DNA of 64,000 nt from Cellulomonas sp. Leaf395 (lineage in GTDB: Bacteria; Actinomycetota; Actinomycetes; Actinomycetales; Cellulomonadaceae), in the NCBI RefSeq assembly GCF_001424125.1, contig NZ_LMQI01000005.1, positions 913,495 to 977,494 on the forward strand, given 5' to 3'. The notes below the pieces were generated by a model that was not told where the DNA came from, did not search any database, and worked only from the letters and a program-made list of their open reading frames with translations. Made by a program: the position numbers and the translations under genes. Shown here in pieces: positions 1 through 7,921 of this stretch; the first letter of the stretch is position 1, and each line of letters opens with the position of its first letter.

Positions 1-718
1 CGAGCTCGACCCCGAGGAGTACCACGACTTCCAGGTCAACCGGCCGGTGGTCGGTCCCGGCCCGGACGGCCGACGCGAGATCACGTGGCCGACCACCGCC
101 GTCGCGGTCGCGAGCGCACCCGTGAGCGGGCGGCGGGTGGTCCTGGTGCACGGCATCGAGCCGTCCATGCGGTGGCGCCGGTACTGCACGGAGCTGCTGG
201 ACATCGCCGCGGGTCTCGGTGTCGACACGGTGATCACCCTGGGCGCGCTGCTGGCGGACGTGCCGCACACGCGGCCGATCCCGGTGAACACGACGAGCGA
301 GGACGCGGGCGTCCGCGACCAGTTCGGACTGGAACCCAACACGTACGAGGGGCCCACCGGCATCGTCGGCGTGCTCCAGCACGAGGCCGCGGCACGCGGG
401 ATGCGGGCCATGTCCCTGTGGGCCGCGGTCCCGCACTACGTCGCGCACCCGCCCTCGCCGAAGGCCACGCTCGCGATCCTGCACCGCATCGAGCAGCTGC
501 TCGGGGAGCCGGTCCCGCTGGGCGAGCTGCCCGACGACTCGGCCGCCTGGCAGCACGGGGTCGACGAGCTGGCCTCGGAGGACGCCGAGATCGGCGAGTA
601 CGTGCACCAGCTCGAGGAGGCCAAGGACACGGCGGACCTCCCGGAGGCGAGCGGCGAGGCGATCGCCCAGGAGTTCGAGCGCTACCTGCGCCGCCGCGAC
701 AAGGGCACCGGCGGCTGA
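1..718 (+). CDS. PAC2 family protein (5' end outside window)
   Basis: The reading frame is open from base 2, reading ELDPEEYHDFQVNRP, so the gene begins upstream of the window; the GTG at 47 is an internal valine. The protein has the PAC2 fold features of actinobacterial homologues: VLVHGIEPSMRW, then GALLADVPHTRP, then the GPTGIVG loop and a C-terminal helical region. PAC2 proteins are related to proteasome assembly chaperones; their actinobacterial role is not settled. It is convergent with mshC, with only 4 bases between the stop codons, a neighbourhood common in actinobacteria. Confidence 0.9.
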   Translation, partial: ELDPEEYHDFQVNRPVVGPGPDGRREITWPTTAVAVASAPVSGRRVVLVHGIEPSMRWRRYCTELLDIAAGLGVDTVITLGALLADVPHTRPIPVNTTSEDAGVRDQFGLEPNTYEGPTGIVGVLQHEAAARGMRAMSLWAAVPHYVAHPPSPKATLAILHRIEQLLGEPVPLGELPDDSAAWQHGVDELASEDAEIGEYVHQLEEAKDTADLPEASGEAIAQEFERYLRRRDKGTGG

Positions 719-722
719 GCCG

Positions 723-1982
723 TCAGAGGCGGATGCCCAGGAGGGCGTCGAGGGTCCGGCCGATGACGCCCGGTGCGCCTTCCACCGGGTCCGCCGTGCC
801 TGCCAGCGACAGGTCCGACCAGGCGTCGATCGCGGCCAGCGCCGCGGGCGTGTCCAGGTCGTCGGCCAGCGCCGCTCGCACGGCGGCGAGCGTGCTGTCC
901 GCGTCCGGGCCGCCGTTGCCCGACACAGCCGCCCGCCAGTGCTCCAGGCGCGCCTGCGCGGCGTGCAGGCCCTCGTCGGTCCAGTCCCAGTCGTCGCGGT
1001 AGCGGTGCGCGAGGATGGCCAGGCGCACGGACATCGGATCGACACCCTGCTCGCGCAGGCTGGAGACGAGCACGAGGTTGCCGCGCGACTTGCTCATCTT
1101 GTGACCGTCGAGCCCGACCATTCCGGTGTGCAGGTGGACCCGCGCTCCGCGACCCTGGTCGAGCAGCCGGGCGTGCGACGTGCTCATCTCGTGGTGCGGG
1201 AACTGCAGGTCGGACCCCCCGCCCTCGACGTCGAAGGGCAGCCCGAGGGCGTCCCGCGCGATGACCGCACACTCGATGTGCCAGCCGGGACGACCGCGAC
1301 CGAGCGAGCCGCCGTCCCAGGCGGGTTCGCCGGCCCGCTCACGGCGCCACAGGAGCGGGTCGAGTGGTGCGCGCTTGCCCGCCCGCTCGGGGTCTCCCCC
1401 ACGCTCCGCGGAGAGCGTGCGCATCGTGTCGTCGTCGAGTCCCGCGACCGCGCCGAAGTCGATGTCGGCGGTGAGGTCGGCGTAGACGTCGCCCAGGTCG
1501 TCGTCGGCGAGCGCCTCGGGCGTCGTCACGCGGTACGCGGCACCGGCGGCGAGCAGGACCTCGACGGCCTCGACCACCGCGGGGATGACCTCGACCACCC
1601 CGCAGTAGACGTCGGGCGGGATGACGGCCAGTGCTGTCATGTCCTCCGCGTAGAGCTGGGTCTGCTCGGCTGCGAGGTCACGCCAGTCGATGCCGAGCGA
1701 CGCCGCGCGCTCCAGCAGCGGGTCGTCGACGTCCGTGACGTTGGAGGCGTAACGGACCCGCAGGCCGGCGTCGCGCCACGCCCGCCCGAGGACGTCGAAG
1801 GCGACGTAGGTGGCGGCGTGGCCCAGGTGGGTGGCGTCGTACGGCGTGATCCCGCAGACGTAGAGCGTCGCGTCGGTGCCTGCCGCCGCGAGGACCAGCT
1901 GGTCCGTCGACGAGTCACGCACCTGGACCGCGAGGCCACGTCCGGGGAGCTGCGGGATGTACGGGGGCGGCCAGGTGAGCAC
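723..1982 (-). CDS. mshC: Cysteine--glucosaminyl-inositol ligase, mycothiol biosynthesis
   Basis: MshC joins cysteine to GlcN-Ins using ATP, the third enzyme of mycothiol synthesis in the cytoplasm. The 419-residue protein is a class I aminoacyl-tRNA synthetase relative of CysS: the N-terminal YVCGITPYDATHLGHAATY carries the zinc-binding Cys and the HIGH-like motif, and HKMSKSRGN is the KMSKS loop. Length is normal for the family. The GTG start is supported by TAGGCT, then six bases, then GTG on the minus strand, a leaderless arrangement. It is divergent from the CorA-like gene with 40 bases between the start codons. Presence of this gene marks the organism as a mycothiol producer, i.e. an actinomycete. 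Confidence 0.95.
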   Translation of the reverse strand: MLTWPPPYIPQLPGRGLAVQVRDSSTDQLVLAAAGTDATLYVCGITPYDATHLGHAATYVAFDVLGRAWRDAGLRVRYASNVTDVDDPLLERAASLGIDWRDLAAEQTQLYAEDMTALAVIPPDVYCGVVEVIPAVVEAVEVLLAAGAAYRVTTPEALADDDLGDVYADLTADIDFGAVAGLDDDTMRTLSAERGGDPERAGKRAPLDPLLWRRERAGEPAWDGGSLGRGRPGWHIECAVIARDALGLPFDVEGGGSDLQFPHHEMSTSHARLLDQGRGARVHLHTGMVGLDGHKMSKSRGNLVLVSSLREQGVDPMSVRLAILAHRYRDDWDWTDEGLHAAQARLEHWRAAVSGNGGPDADSTLAAVRAALADDLDTPAALAAIDAWSDLSLAGTADPVEGAPGVIGRTLDALLGIRL

Positions 1983-2022
1983 GGCGGAAGCCTAACTGCG
2001 TCCCGAGGTCCACAATGCCCAG

Positions 2023-3033
2023 GTGACGCACGAGACGACGACCGACGGCCCCCGCGAGCGTGTCTGCGTGGGCACCTCCGACGGGTGGGAGCTCGCCGAG
2101 GACGGGCCCGTGCCCGCCGGAGCCCGGTGGGTGATCGTGGACTCGATGGACGACCTGTCGGACGCCGCGCGTCGGCACGGCATCAGCGACCGGGCCATCG
2201 CGCTCCTCGAGCACCGCATCCCCGGAGCCCATCCGCCGGCACCGAACCACGCGCAGCGCGCCCGCCTCGACCGTTCCCCGGACGGCGAGCTCATCCTGAC
2301 GACGCCGACGCTGTCCTACGACGAGGCCACGCACGACGTGCACACAGGAGCCCTGACGAGCGTCGTCGGCAACGACGTCGTCCTCATGGCGGAGCTGGGC
2401 GACGCGCACGTCCTCGACCGCGCGGTCGCCAAGCTGACCGGTGGGTTCCCCGTGCCCGACGAAGGCGTCCACCAGGTCCTCGCGGTCGTCGTGCTCACGC
2501 TCGTCGCGGAGGCGTCCGACGTCGAGATCGGTCTCGGGGATGCCGTCGCCGACGCGGAGCGTCTGGTCTTCTCCTCCGCCCGGCACGACAACCCGCTCGC
2601 GGAGATCTACGACCTCAAGCGCGAGATCGCCGAGGCCCGCCGGGCGCTCAGCCCGGTCACGTCCGTGCTGCCCGAGCTGATGGCGGAGGCCGACGAGGGA
2701 CCCGGTCGCCGTCGCTCGCAGCCGTGGCTGCGCCGGGCCGAGGCTTGGGTCGACCGCCTGGACAAGCACCTCGACGGGTACGACGACCTGCTCAGCGACA
2801 TGCTCTCGGTGCACCTTGCGCAGGTGTCGGTGCGGCAGAACGAGGACGTCCGCAAGATCTCGTCGTGGGCGGCCATCGCGGCAGCGCCCACCCTCGTCGC
2901 CAGCATCTACGGCATGAACTTCGAGCACATGCCGGAGCTGACGTGGACGTTCGGGTATCCCTTGGCGATCGCCGCGATGGGTGCCGTCTGCTACTCGCTC
3001 TACCGGCTCTTCCGCCGGACCGGCTGGCTCTGA
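2023..3033 (+). CDS. CorA family magnesium/cobalt channel-type transporter
   Basis: A 336-residue CorA-type divalent cation transporter. A large cytoplasmic domain is followed by two C-terminal membrane segments; the signature YGMNFEHMPEL sits in the loop after the first of them (about residues 300-310), matching the GMN selectivity motif. The GTG start lies six bases after CACAAT, consistent with a leaderless mRNA. The gene is divergent from mshC and convergent with uppP, only 3 bases apart. Substrate (Mg, Co or Zn) cannot be told from sequence. Confidence 0.9.
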   Translation: MTHETTTDGPRERVCVGTSDGWELAEDGPVPAGARWVIVDSMDDLSDAARRHGISDRAIALLEHRIPGAHPPAPNHAQRARLDRSPDGELILTTPTLSYDEATHDVHTGALTSVVGNDVVLMAELGDAHVLDRAVAKLTGGFPVPDEGVHQVLAVVVLTLVAEASDVEIGLGDAVADAERLVFSSARHDNPLAEIYDLKREIAEARRALSPVTSVLPELMAEADEGPGRRRSQPWLRRAEAWVDRLDKHLDGYDDLLSDMLSVHLAQVSVRQNEDVRKISSWAAIAAAPTLVASIYGMNFEHMPELTWTFGYPLAIAAMGAVCYSLYRLFRRTGWL

Positions 3034-3036
3034 GCC

Positions 3037-3936
3037 CTACGTGGTGACGGGTGCGCTGTTGGCGTCCAGCACGCCGGTGAGCAGCAGGAGCACGACGAGC
3101 GCGGCAAGCCCGAGCCGGTAGTACACGAACGGCTTGTAGCTGAACGTCGAGACGATCTTCAGGAACACGATGATGACCAGGTAGCCGACGAAAAAGGCGA
3201 CGAGCGTCGCCACCAGCGTCGCGCCGAAGCCCGGGGTGCCGCCCTTGCCGAAGTCGTCGACGCTCTTGGCCAGCTGGAACAGCCCCGACCCGAACACCGC
3301 GGGGATGGCCAGCAGGAACGAGTAGCGCGCCGCGGCTTCCCGCGTGTAGCCCATGAGCAGCCCACCGGTGATGGTGCCGCCGGACCGGGAGACCCCGGGG
3401 ACGAGCGCGAGCGCCTGCCAGAACCCGAACTGGATCGCGTGCTTGCCGGTCAGCTCCGTGAGCTCGCGCTGCTTGGCCCCCCTGCCGTCCGCCCAGCCGA
3501 GCACGAGCGCGAAGCCCGCGAGCGTCAGGGCGACGAGCCACAGGTTGCGGAACGTCTGCTCGATGGCGTCCTGGAACGCCAGGCCGAGGACGACGATCGG
3601 GAGCGAACCGAGCGCGATGAACCACGCCATGAGCGCGTCGTGGTTGGCCCGCCGCCCCGCCGGCATCCCCGCGCGCGAGCGCCAGTCGCTGCCGTGGTCC
3701 CCCCGGATCGCCCGCCACCAGGCGGTGGCGATCCGCGCGATGTCGCGCCGGAAGTAGAGGATCACCGCGGTCTCGGTGCCCAGCTGGGTGATCGCCGTGA
3801 ACGCGGCGCCCGGGTCGGACCCGAACAGGTCCCCGACGATGCGCAGGTGCGCGCTCGACGACACCGGGAGGAACTCGGTCAACCCCTGGACGAGCCCCAG
3901 AAGGATCGCTTCACCCAGTCCCATGGCCTCAGTCAC
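3037..3936 (-). CDS. uppP: Undecaprenyl-diphosphatase (BacA family)
   Basis: This integral membrane enzyme removes a phosphate from undecaprenyl pyrophosphate to recycle the lipid carrier of cell-wall synthesis and gives low-level bacitracin tolerance. The 299-residue protein shows LTEFLPVSSSAHL near the N terminus, with the catalytic Glu and Ser region, and PGVSRSG (about 190-196), the second conserved motif, plus about eight hydrophobic segments. The GTG start at 3936 follows TATCGT by eight bases; a downstream ATG at the MGLGEA position is an alternative. Confidence 0.95.
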   Translation of the reverse strand: MTEAMGLGEAILLGLVQGLTEFLPVSSSAHLRIVGDLFGSDPGAAFTAITQLGTETAVILYFRRDIARIATAWWRAIRGDHGSDWRSRAGMPAGRRANHDALMAWFIALGSLPIVVLGLAFQDAIEQTFRNLWLVALTLAGFALVLGWADGRGAKQRELTELTGKHAIQFGFWQALALVPGVSRSGGTITGGLLMGYTREAAARYSFLLAIPAVFGSGLFQLAKSVDDFGKGGTPGFGATLVATLVAFFVGYLVIIVFLKIVSTFSYKPFVYYRLGLAALVVLLLLTGVLDANSAPVTT

Positions 3937-4002
3937 GAGCGGACACGATAGCCGGGTGCGTTGCTGCAGCAGGCGTGCGCGCGCCGATTAGTGTTGCGCC
4001 TC

Positions 4003-4962
4003 ATGGAACAGCGCCACCTGGGCCGCACGGGTCTGCGGGTCTCCCGGCTCGGGCTCGGCACGATGACCTGGAGCCGCGACACGGACGCGCACGACGCGAC
4101 CGAGCAGCTGCGGGACTTCACCGACGCCGGCGGCACGTTCGTGGACACGTCCGCGTCCTACGCCGACGGTGGGGCCGAGGAGCTCCTGGGTGAGCTGCTC
4201 GACGACGTCGTCCCGCGCGACGAGGTCGTCCTGTGCACCAAGGCCGGCATCCGGCGCACCAACAACGGCGGGGTGGTCGACGCCTCGCGCGGCGGGCTTC
4301 TGGCGTCGCTGGACGGCTCCCTGCGGCGACTGCGGACCGACCACGTCGACCTGTGGCTCGTCCAGACGCCCGACCCGCGCACCCCGCTCGACGAGACCGT
4401 GTCGGCGCTGCGGCTGGCCGTGACCAGCGGGCGCGCGCGCTACGTCGGGCTGGCCAACCACGCCGGCTGGCAGGTGGCCCGTGCGGCGAGCCTGCTCGAG
4501 GGCGAGGTCGGGCTCACCGCGGTCCAGGCCGAGTACTCGTTGCTGCAGCGCGGCATCGAGCGCGAGGTCGTCCCCGCGGCCGTCGCGCTCGGGGTCGGCG
4601 TGCTCGCATGGTCGCCCCTGGGGCGCGGAGTCCTGACCGGCAAGTACCGCCGGACCATCCCGGCCGACTCCCGGGCCGCGTCGCCGCATCTCGCGGGCTT
4701 CGTCGAGCCGTATCTCGCCCGGGCGTCCGCGACGATCGTCGAGGCGGTGGCGACCGCGGCCTCCGGTCTGGAACGCACACCGCTCGAGGTGGCGCTCGCG
4801 TGGGTGCAGGGGCGTGGCGTCGCGTCGGCGATCGTGGGTGCACGCACGGCCACGCAGCTGCGGGGCTCGCTCGCGGCTCAGGACCTGGAGCTGCCCGACG
4901 AGCTACGCAGAGCCCTCGACGAGATCAGCGCCCCGACGCTGGGCTATCCCGAGCGCTTCTAG
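4003..4962 (+). CDS. Aldo/keto reductase with atypical catalytic tetrad
   Basis: A 319-residue NADPH-type aldo/keto reductase with a TIM-barrel fold, starting MEQRHLGRTGLRVSRLGLG. The catalytic Asp48 (VDTSASY), Tyr53 and Lys80 (LCTKAG) are present. The usual His of the tetrad, in LIHxPDP of most relatives, is Gln121 here (LWLVQTPDP). The C-terminal cofactor motif around SAIVGARTATQL is intact. The frame is open upstream to 3961, but the ATG at 4003 matches the family N terminus. A YdeI-like gene follows after 9 bases. Substrate unknown. Confidence 0.9.
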   Translation: MEQRHLGRTGLRVSRLGLGTMTWSRDTDAHDATEQLRDFTDAGGTFVDTSASYADGGAEELLGELLDDVVPRDEVVLCTKAGIRRTNNGGVVDASRGGLLASLDGSLRRLRTDHVDLWLVQTPDPRTPLDETVSALRLAVTSGRARYVGLANHAGWQVARAASLLEGEVGLTAVQAEYSLLQRGIEREVVPAAVALGVGVLAWSPLGRGVLTGKYRRTIPADSRAASPHLAGFVEPYLARASATIVEAVATAASGLERTPLEVALAWVQGRGVASAIVGARTATQLRGSLAAQDLELPDELRRALDEISAPTLGYPERF

Positions 4963-4971
4963 GCTGCCGCC

Positions 4972-5565
4972 ATGTCGATGGACCACACCGACGCGGTGTT
5001 CTTCGAGGACGACACCGCGTTCGAGGCCTGGCTCGTCGAGAACGCCTCGACCGCCGCGCACGTCTGGATCCGGATGGCCAAGAAGGGCACCGGCGTCACG
5101 TCGATCGACTGGACGACGGCCGTGGACGTGGCGCTCTGCTTCGGCTGGATCGACGGCATCGCCCGGCGGCTCGACGACGATTGGTACGTCCAGCGGTTCA
5201 CCGCGCGCCGCGCGAAGAGCGTCTGGTCGAAGATCAACCGCGAACGCATCGGGCGCCTCACCGCCGAAGGGCGGATGCGCCCCGCCGGCCTGGCCGAGGT
5301 GGAGAGGGCGAAGGCGGACGGCCGCTGGGACGCGGCCTACGACAGCCCGGCCACGGCAGTGGTACCCGACGACCTCGCCGCCGCCCTGGCCACGCGCAAC
5401 CTCACCGACGTCTTCGCCGCGCTGGACGGCCGCAACCGCTTCGCCTTCCTGGCACGCATCCAGACCGCGGTGCGCCCGGAGACCCGCGCCCGCCGAATAA
5501 AGCAGCTCACCGACGCCCTCGCCCATGGCATAACGCCGTACCCGGCACCGAAGAAGAAGGACTAG
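4972..5565 (+). CDS. YdeI/OmpD-associated family protein
   Basis: A 197-residue cytoplasmic protein of the YdeI family (DUF1801-like/OmpD-associated). Typical features are the N-terminal AFEAWLVENA, then WIRMAKKGTG, DVALCFGWIDGI and RRAKSVWSKIN, with a basic C terminus. The family has been linked to bacteriocin or stress tolerance in other bacteria, but no reaction is known. The -10-like TAGGCT begins at the TAG stop of the preceding reductase, and the ATG lies six bases after it, so the gene probably has its own leaderless promoter overlapping the upstream gene. Confidence 0.85.
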   Translation: MSMDHTDAVFFEDDTAFEAWLVENASTAAHVWIRMAKKGTGVTSIDWTTAVDVALCFGWIDGIARRLDDDWYVQRFTARRAKSVWSKINRERIGRLTAEGRMRPAGLAEVERAKADGRWDAAYDSPATAVVPDDLAAALATRNLTDVFAALDGRNRFAFLARIQTAVRPETRARRIKQLTDALAHGITPYPAPKKKD

Positions 5566-5862
5566 CTACCGGCTCGCCTCGTCGGCGAGGTCGTCGACGT
5601 CCGCGTCGTCGTAGTCCTCGTCGTCCTCGTCCTCGTCGTCATCGTCGTCCTCACCGTCGTCCTCCTCGGCGAGGTAGAACGGCGTGGCCTCGCCGTGGAC
5701 GGTTCCGAGGGCGTCGTCGTACACCTCGAAGGCGTCCGCCAGGATGTCGTACGCGTCGTCGACTGCGGGGTCGTCCTCGCCGTGCGGTGCGGCGACGGCG
5801 GTGTAGTGGGCCTCGAGGGCTGCGATCAGGCGGTCCAGCGCGGCACGCGGGTCGACGGTCAT
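5566..5862 (-). CDS. Small protein with hyperacidic C-terminal tail
   Basis: A 98-residue protein of unknown function. Residues 1-65 look folded and helical (MTVDPRAALDRLIAALEAHY, then DDAYDILADAFEVYDDAL). The last 30 or so residues are nearly all Asp and Glu. The ATG at 5862 is chosen because TACGGT lies six bases upstream; the frame also extends to a codon at 5892 that would place the -10 element inside the gene. It is convergent with the YdeI-like gene with no gap. No catalytic motif is visible; a role in binding basic partners or metal is only a guess. Confidence 0.7.
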   Translation of the reverse strand: MTVDPRAALDRLIAALEAHYTAVAAPHGEDDPAVDDAYDILADAFEVYDDALGTVHGEATPFYLAEEDDGEDDDDDEDEDDEDYDDADVDDLADEASR

Positions 5863-5974
5863 GCGACGACCGTAGTCGTCTACGAGGCACAATGGCAGCG
5901 CGTAAGGTTCTGCGGCACCAGGCTCTGACTCTCTATCGTTGCGGCGCGAGCGCCGTCGCGGGACGGGGTGGCGA

Positions 5975-6223
5975 ATGGCAATCGGTCAGACACGGACGAA
6001 GCGACCCGACTGGGTCGCGCAAGGCGGCCAGTACGAGTACCGCGTGCTGCGGATCCCGGCGACGACGTCCCGGAACGACGCGCGCCGGATGCTGACCGAG
6101 CAGGCCGAGCTGGGCCGCTGGGAGCTGTCGAGGACGCTCCTGTTCGCCGGTGGCGAGCGCAAGGTCTGGTTGCGACGCAAGGTCATCCGCGTGCGCAGCA
6201 CGCTGGCGGAGACCTCGGGCTAG
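5975..6223 (+). CDS. DUF5703 family small basic protein
   Basis: An 82-residue actinobacterial protein of the DUF5703 type, recognised by YEYRVLRIPATTSRNDARRML followed by GRWELSRTLLF and VWLRRKVIR. Function is unknown; the family is widely conserved in actinomycetes. The ATG at 5975 (MAIGQTRTKRPDW) is the likely start; the frame is open to 5939 without family similarity. It is divergent from the acidic small gene. The next 300 bases hold only a decayed regulator. Confidence 0.75.
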   Translation: MAIGQTRTKRPDWVAQGGQYEYRVLRIPATTSRNDARRMLTEQAELGRWELSRTLLFAGGERKVWLRRKVIRVRSTLAETSG

Positions 6224-6325
6224 AGCTCGTCGAGCGCACGTCCTGGCGAGCGGGCGGTCGGGAGCGATCTCGCGCCCCACGAGCACTCGCAGCTGCTCGT
6301 TGACGTCCCAGACGTTGACGGCCGA

Positions 6326-6521
6326 TCACGGCTACGAGCCGCCCCGCCACGCCGACCTGCAACAACTGCCCGTTCCACGCGCTCGCGCAGGTGCACACCG
6401 ACCTGGTGTGCGGGGCGAACCGGCGCCTCGCCACGGACGGCATCGCACCCGACCGGCTCGACGTTCGGCTCGAGCCGCACCCGACCGCTGCTGCGTCGTC
6501 CTCGACGCCCGGCCGGGCTGA
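6326..6521 (+). pseudogene. Decayed 3' end of an ArsR/MarR-like winged-helix regulator
   Basis: Three frame segments together read like the C-terminal part of an actinobacterial helix-turn-helix regulator. TADHGYEPPR at about 6321-6350 is in one frame. NCPFHALAQVHTDLVCGANRRL and RLDVRLEPHP follow in the next frame at about 6360-6485. PDRCCVVLDARPG then a stop at 6521 are back in the first frame. Intact relatives have this order, ...DHGYEP...NCPFHALA..H..LVCGMN...LDP.PGRCCV, in one frame. At least two compensating frameshifts are needed, and the DNA-binding half upstream (6224-6320) is not recognisable. It abuts the end of the M20 gene on the other strand. Confidence 0.65.
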
Positions 6522-6522
6522 G

Positions 6523-7872
6523 TCAGCAGGTCCGCAGGAGGCGGTCCAGGACGCGGGTGCCGAACCGCAGCGCGTCCGACGGCACGCGCTCGTCGACGCC
6601 GTGGAACATGCCGGCGAAGTCGAGGTCCGCGGGCAGCCGCAGCGGCGCGAAGCCGTAACCCCGGATACCGAGGCGGGACAGCGACTTGTTGTCCGTGCCG
6701 CCCGACAGCGTGTACGGGAGCACGGTCGCGTCGGGGTCCTCGGCCAGCAGCGACTCGACCATGCGGTCCACGAGGTCTCCGCTGAACGGCACCTCGAGCG
6801 CCGTGTCGTGGTGCAGCCGCTCGATGCGCACGTGCTCCCCGGCGAGCTCGGCGACGGTCCGCGCGAACTCGTCCTCCATGCCGGGCAGGAAGCGGCCGTC
6901 GACGGTCGCCTCCGCGGACCCGGGGATCACGTTCGCCTTGTAGCCAGCGGTCAGCTGGGTGGGGTTGGTGGTGTTGCGCAGGGTGGCGCCGACGAACTTC
7001 GACGCCGGACCGAGGGCGGCCACGAGGCGGTCGATGCCCGCAGGGTCCTGGGGGTCGAACGGCAGACCGGTGAGCTGTGCGACGCCCTCGAGCAGCGCGT
7101 GGACCGTCGGGGTCAGCTGCAGCGGCCACGCGTGCCGACCGAGCCGGGCCACCGCCTCGGCAAGGTGCGTGACCGCGTTGTCGGCGTTGACCTGGCTGCC
7201 GTGGCCCGCCCGACCGTCGGCGACGAGCCGCAGCCACGAGAGCCCCTTCTCGGCGGTCTGCAGCAGGTACGCGCGGTGACCGTCGACGTCGACCGAGAAG
7301 CCACCGACCTCGCTGATCGCCTCGGTGGCACCCTCGAACAGCTCCGGGCGGTGGTCGACCGCCCACCGCGCCCCGAGGCTGCCGCCGGCCTCCTCGTCCG
7401 CGAACATCGCGACGACGACGTCCCGCGCGGGCTTGCGGCCCTCGCGGGCCATCTGCCGCACGACGGACAGGATCATCGCGTCCATGTCCTTCATGTCGAC
7501 CGCACCGCGACCCCAGACGAGGCCGTCGACCTCCTCGGCGCCGAACGGGTCGACCGTCCAGTCCTCGGCCCGCGCGGGCACCACATCCAGGTGGCCGTGC
7601 AGCACGAGCGCGGGGCGCGACGAGTCCTCGCCCTCGAGCCGCACCACGACGCTCGCCCTGCCCGGCGCGCTCTCGAACAGCTCGGGGTCCAGGCCCACCT
7701 CGGTCAGCAGGTCCATGACGTGCTCGGCGGCCACCCGCTCCCCCGGCCCGGAGTCGTCACCGTAGTTCGACGTGTCGATGCGGATCAGGTCGCGGCAGAT
7801 CTGCACGACCTCGTCCTGGGCAGAGAGTGAACCGCTGCCGGGCGCGCCGGAGGCCGGGTGGGTGACGGACAT
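6523..7872 (-). CDS. M20/M25/M40 family metallo-hydrolase
   Basis: A cytoplasmic di-zinc peptidase or amidohydrolase of about 449 residues. Visible motifs are VLHGHLDVVP (first zinc His and the following Asp), WGRGAVDMKDM (bridging Asp) and MFADEEAGGSLGA (catalytic Glu pair), with a dimerisation domain inserted in the middle of the chain (GRAGHGSQVN region). Such proteins are often annotated as succinyl-diaminopimelate desuccinylase-like or dipeptidase; the substrate is not readable from sequence. The ATG at 7872 (MSVTHPASG) lies seven bases after TACGGT, so it is preferred over the ATG at 7881. Confidence 0.88.
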   Translation of the reverse strand: MSVTHPASGAPGSGSLSAQDEVVQICRDLIRIDTSNYGDDSGPGERVAAEHVMDLLTEVGLDPELFESAPGRASVVVRLEGEDSSRPALVLHGHLDVVPARAEDWTVDPFGAEEVDGLVWGRGAVDMKDMDAMILSVVRQMAREGRKPARDVVVAMFADEEAGGSLGARWAVDHRPELFEGATEAISEVGGFSVDVDGHRAYLLQTAEKGLSWLRLVADGRAGHGSQVNADNAVTHLAEAVARLGRHAWPLQLTPTVHALLEGVAQLTGLPFDPQDPAGIDRLVAALGPASKFVGATLRNTTNPTQLTAGYKANVIPGSAEATVDGRFLPGMEDEFARTVAELAGEHVRIERLHHDTALEVPFSGDLVDRMVESLLAEDPDATVLPYTLSGGTDNKSLSRLGIRGYGFAPLRLPADLDFAGMFHGVDERVPSDALRFGTRVLDRLLRTC

Positions 7873-7921
7873 GCCGTCCACCGTACCGGCCCCCGGACTT
7901 GCTCCGGTTGGCCGACCGCCG

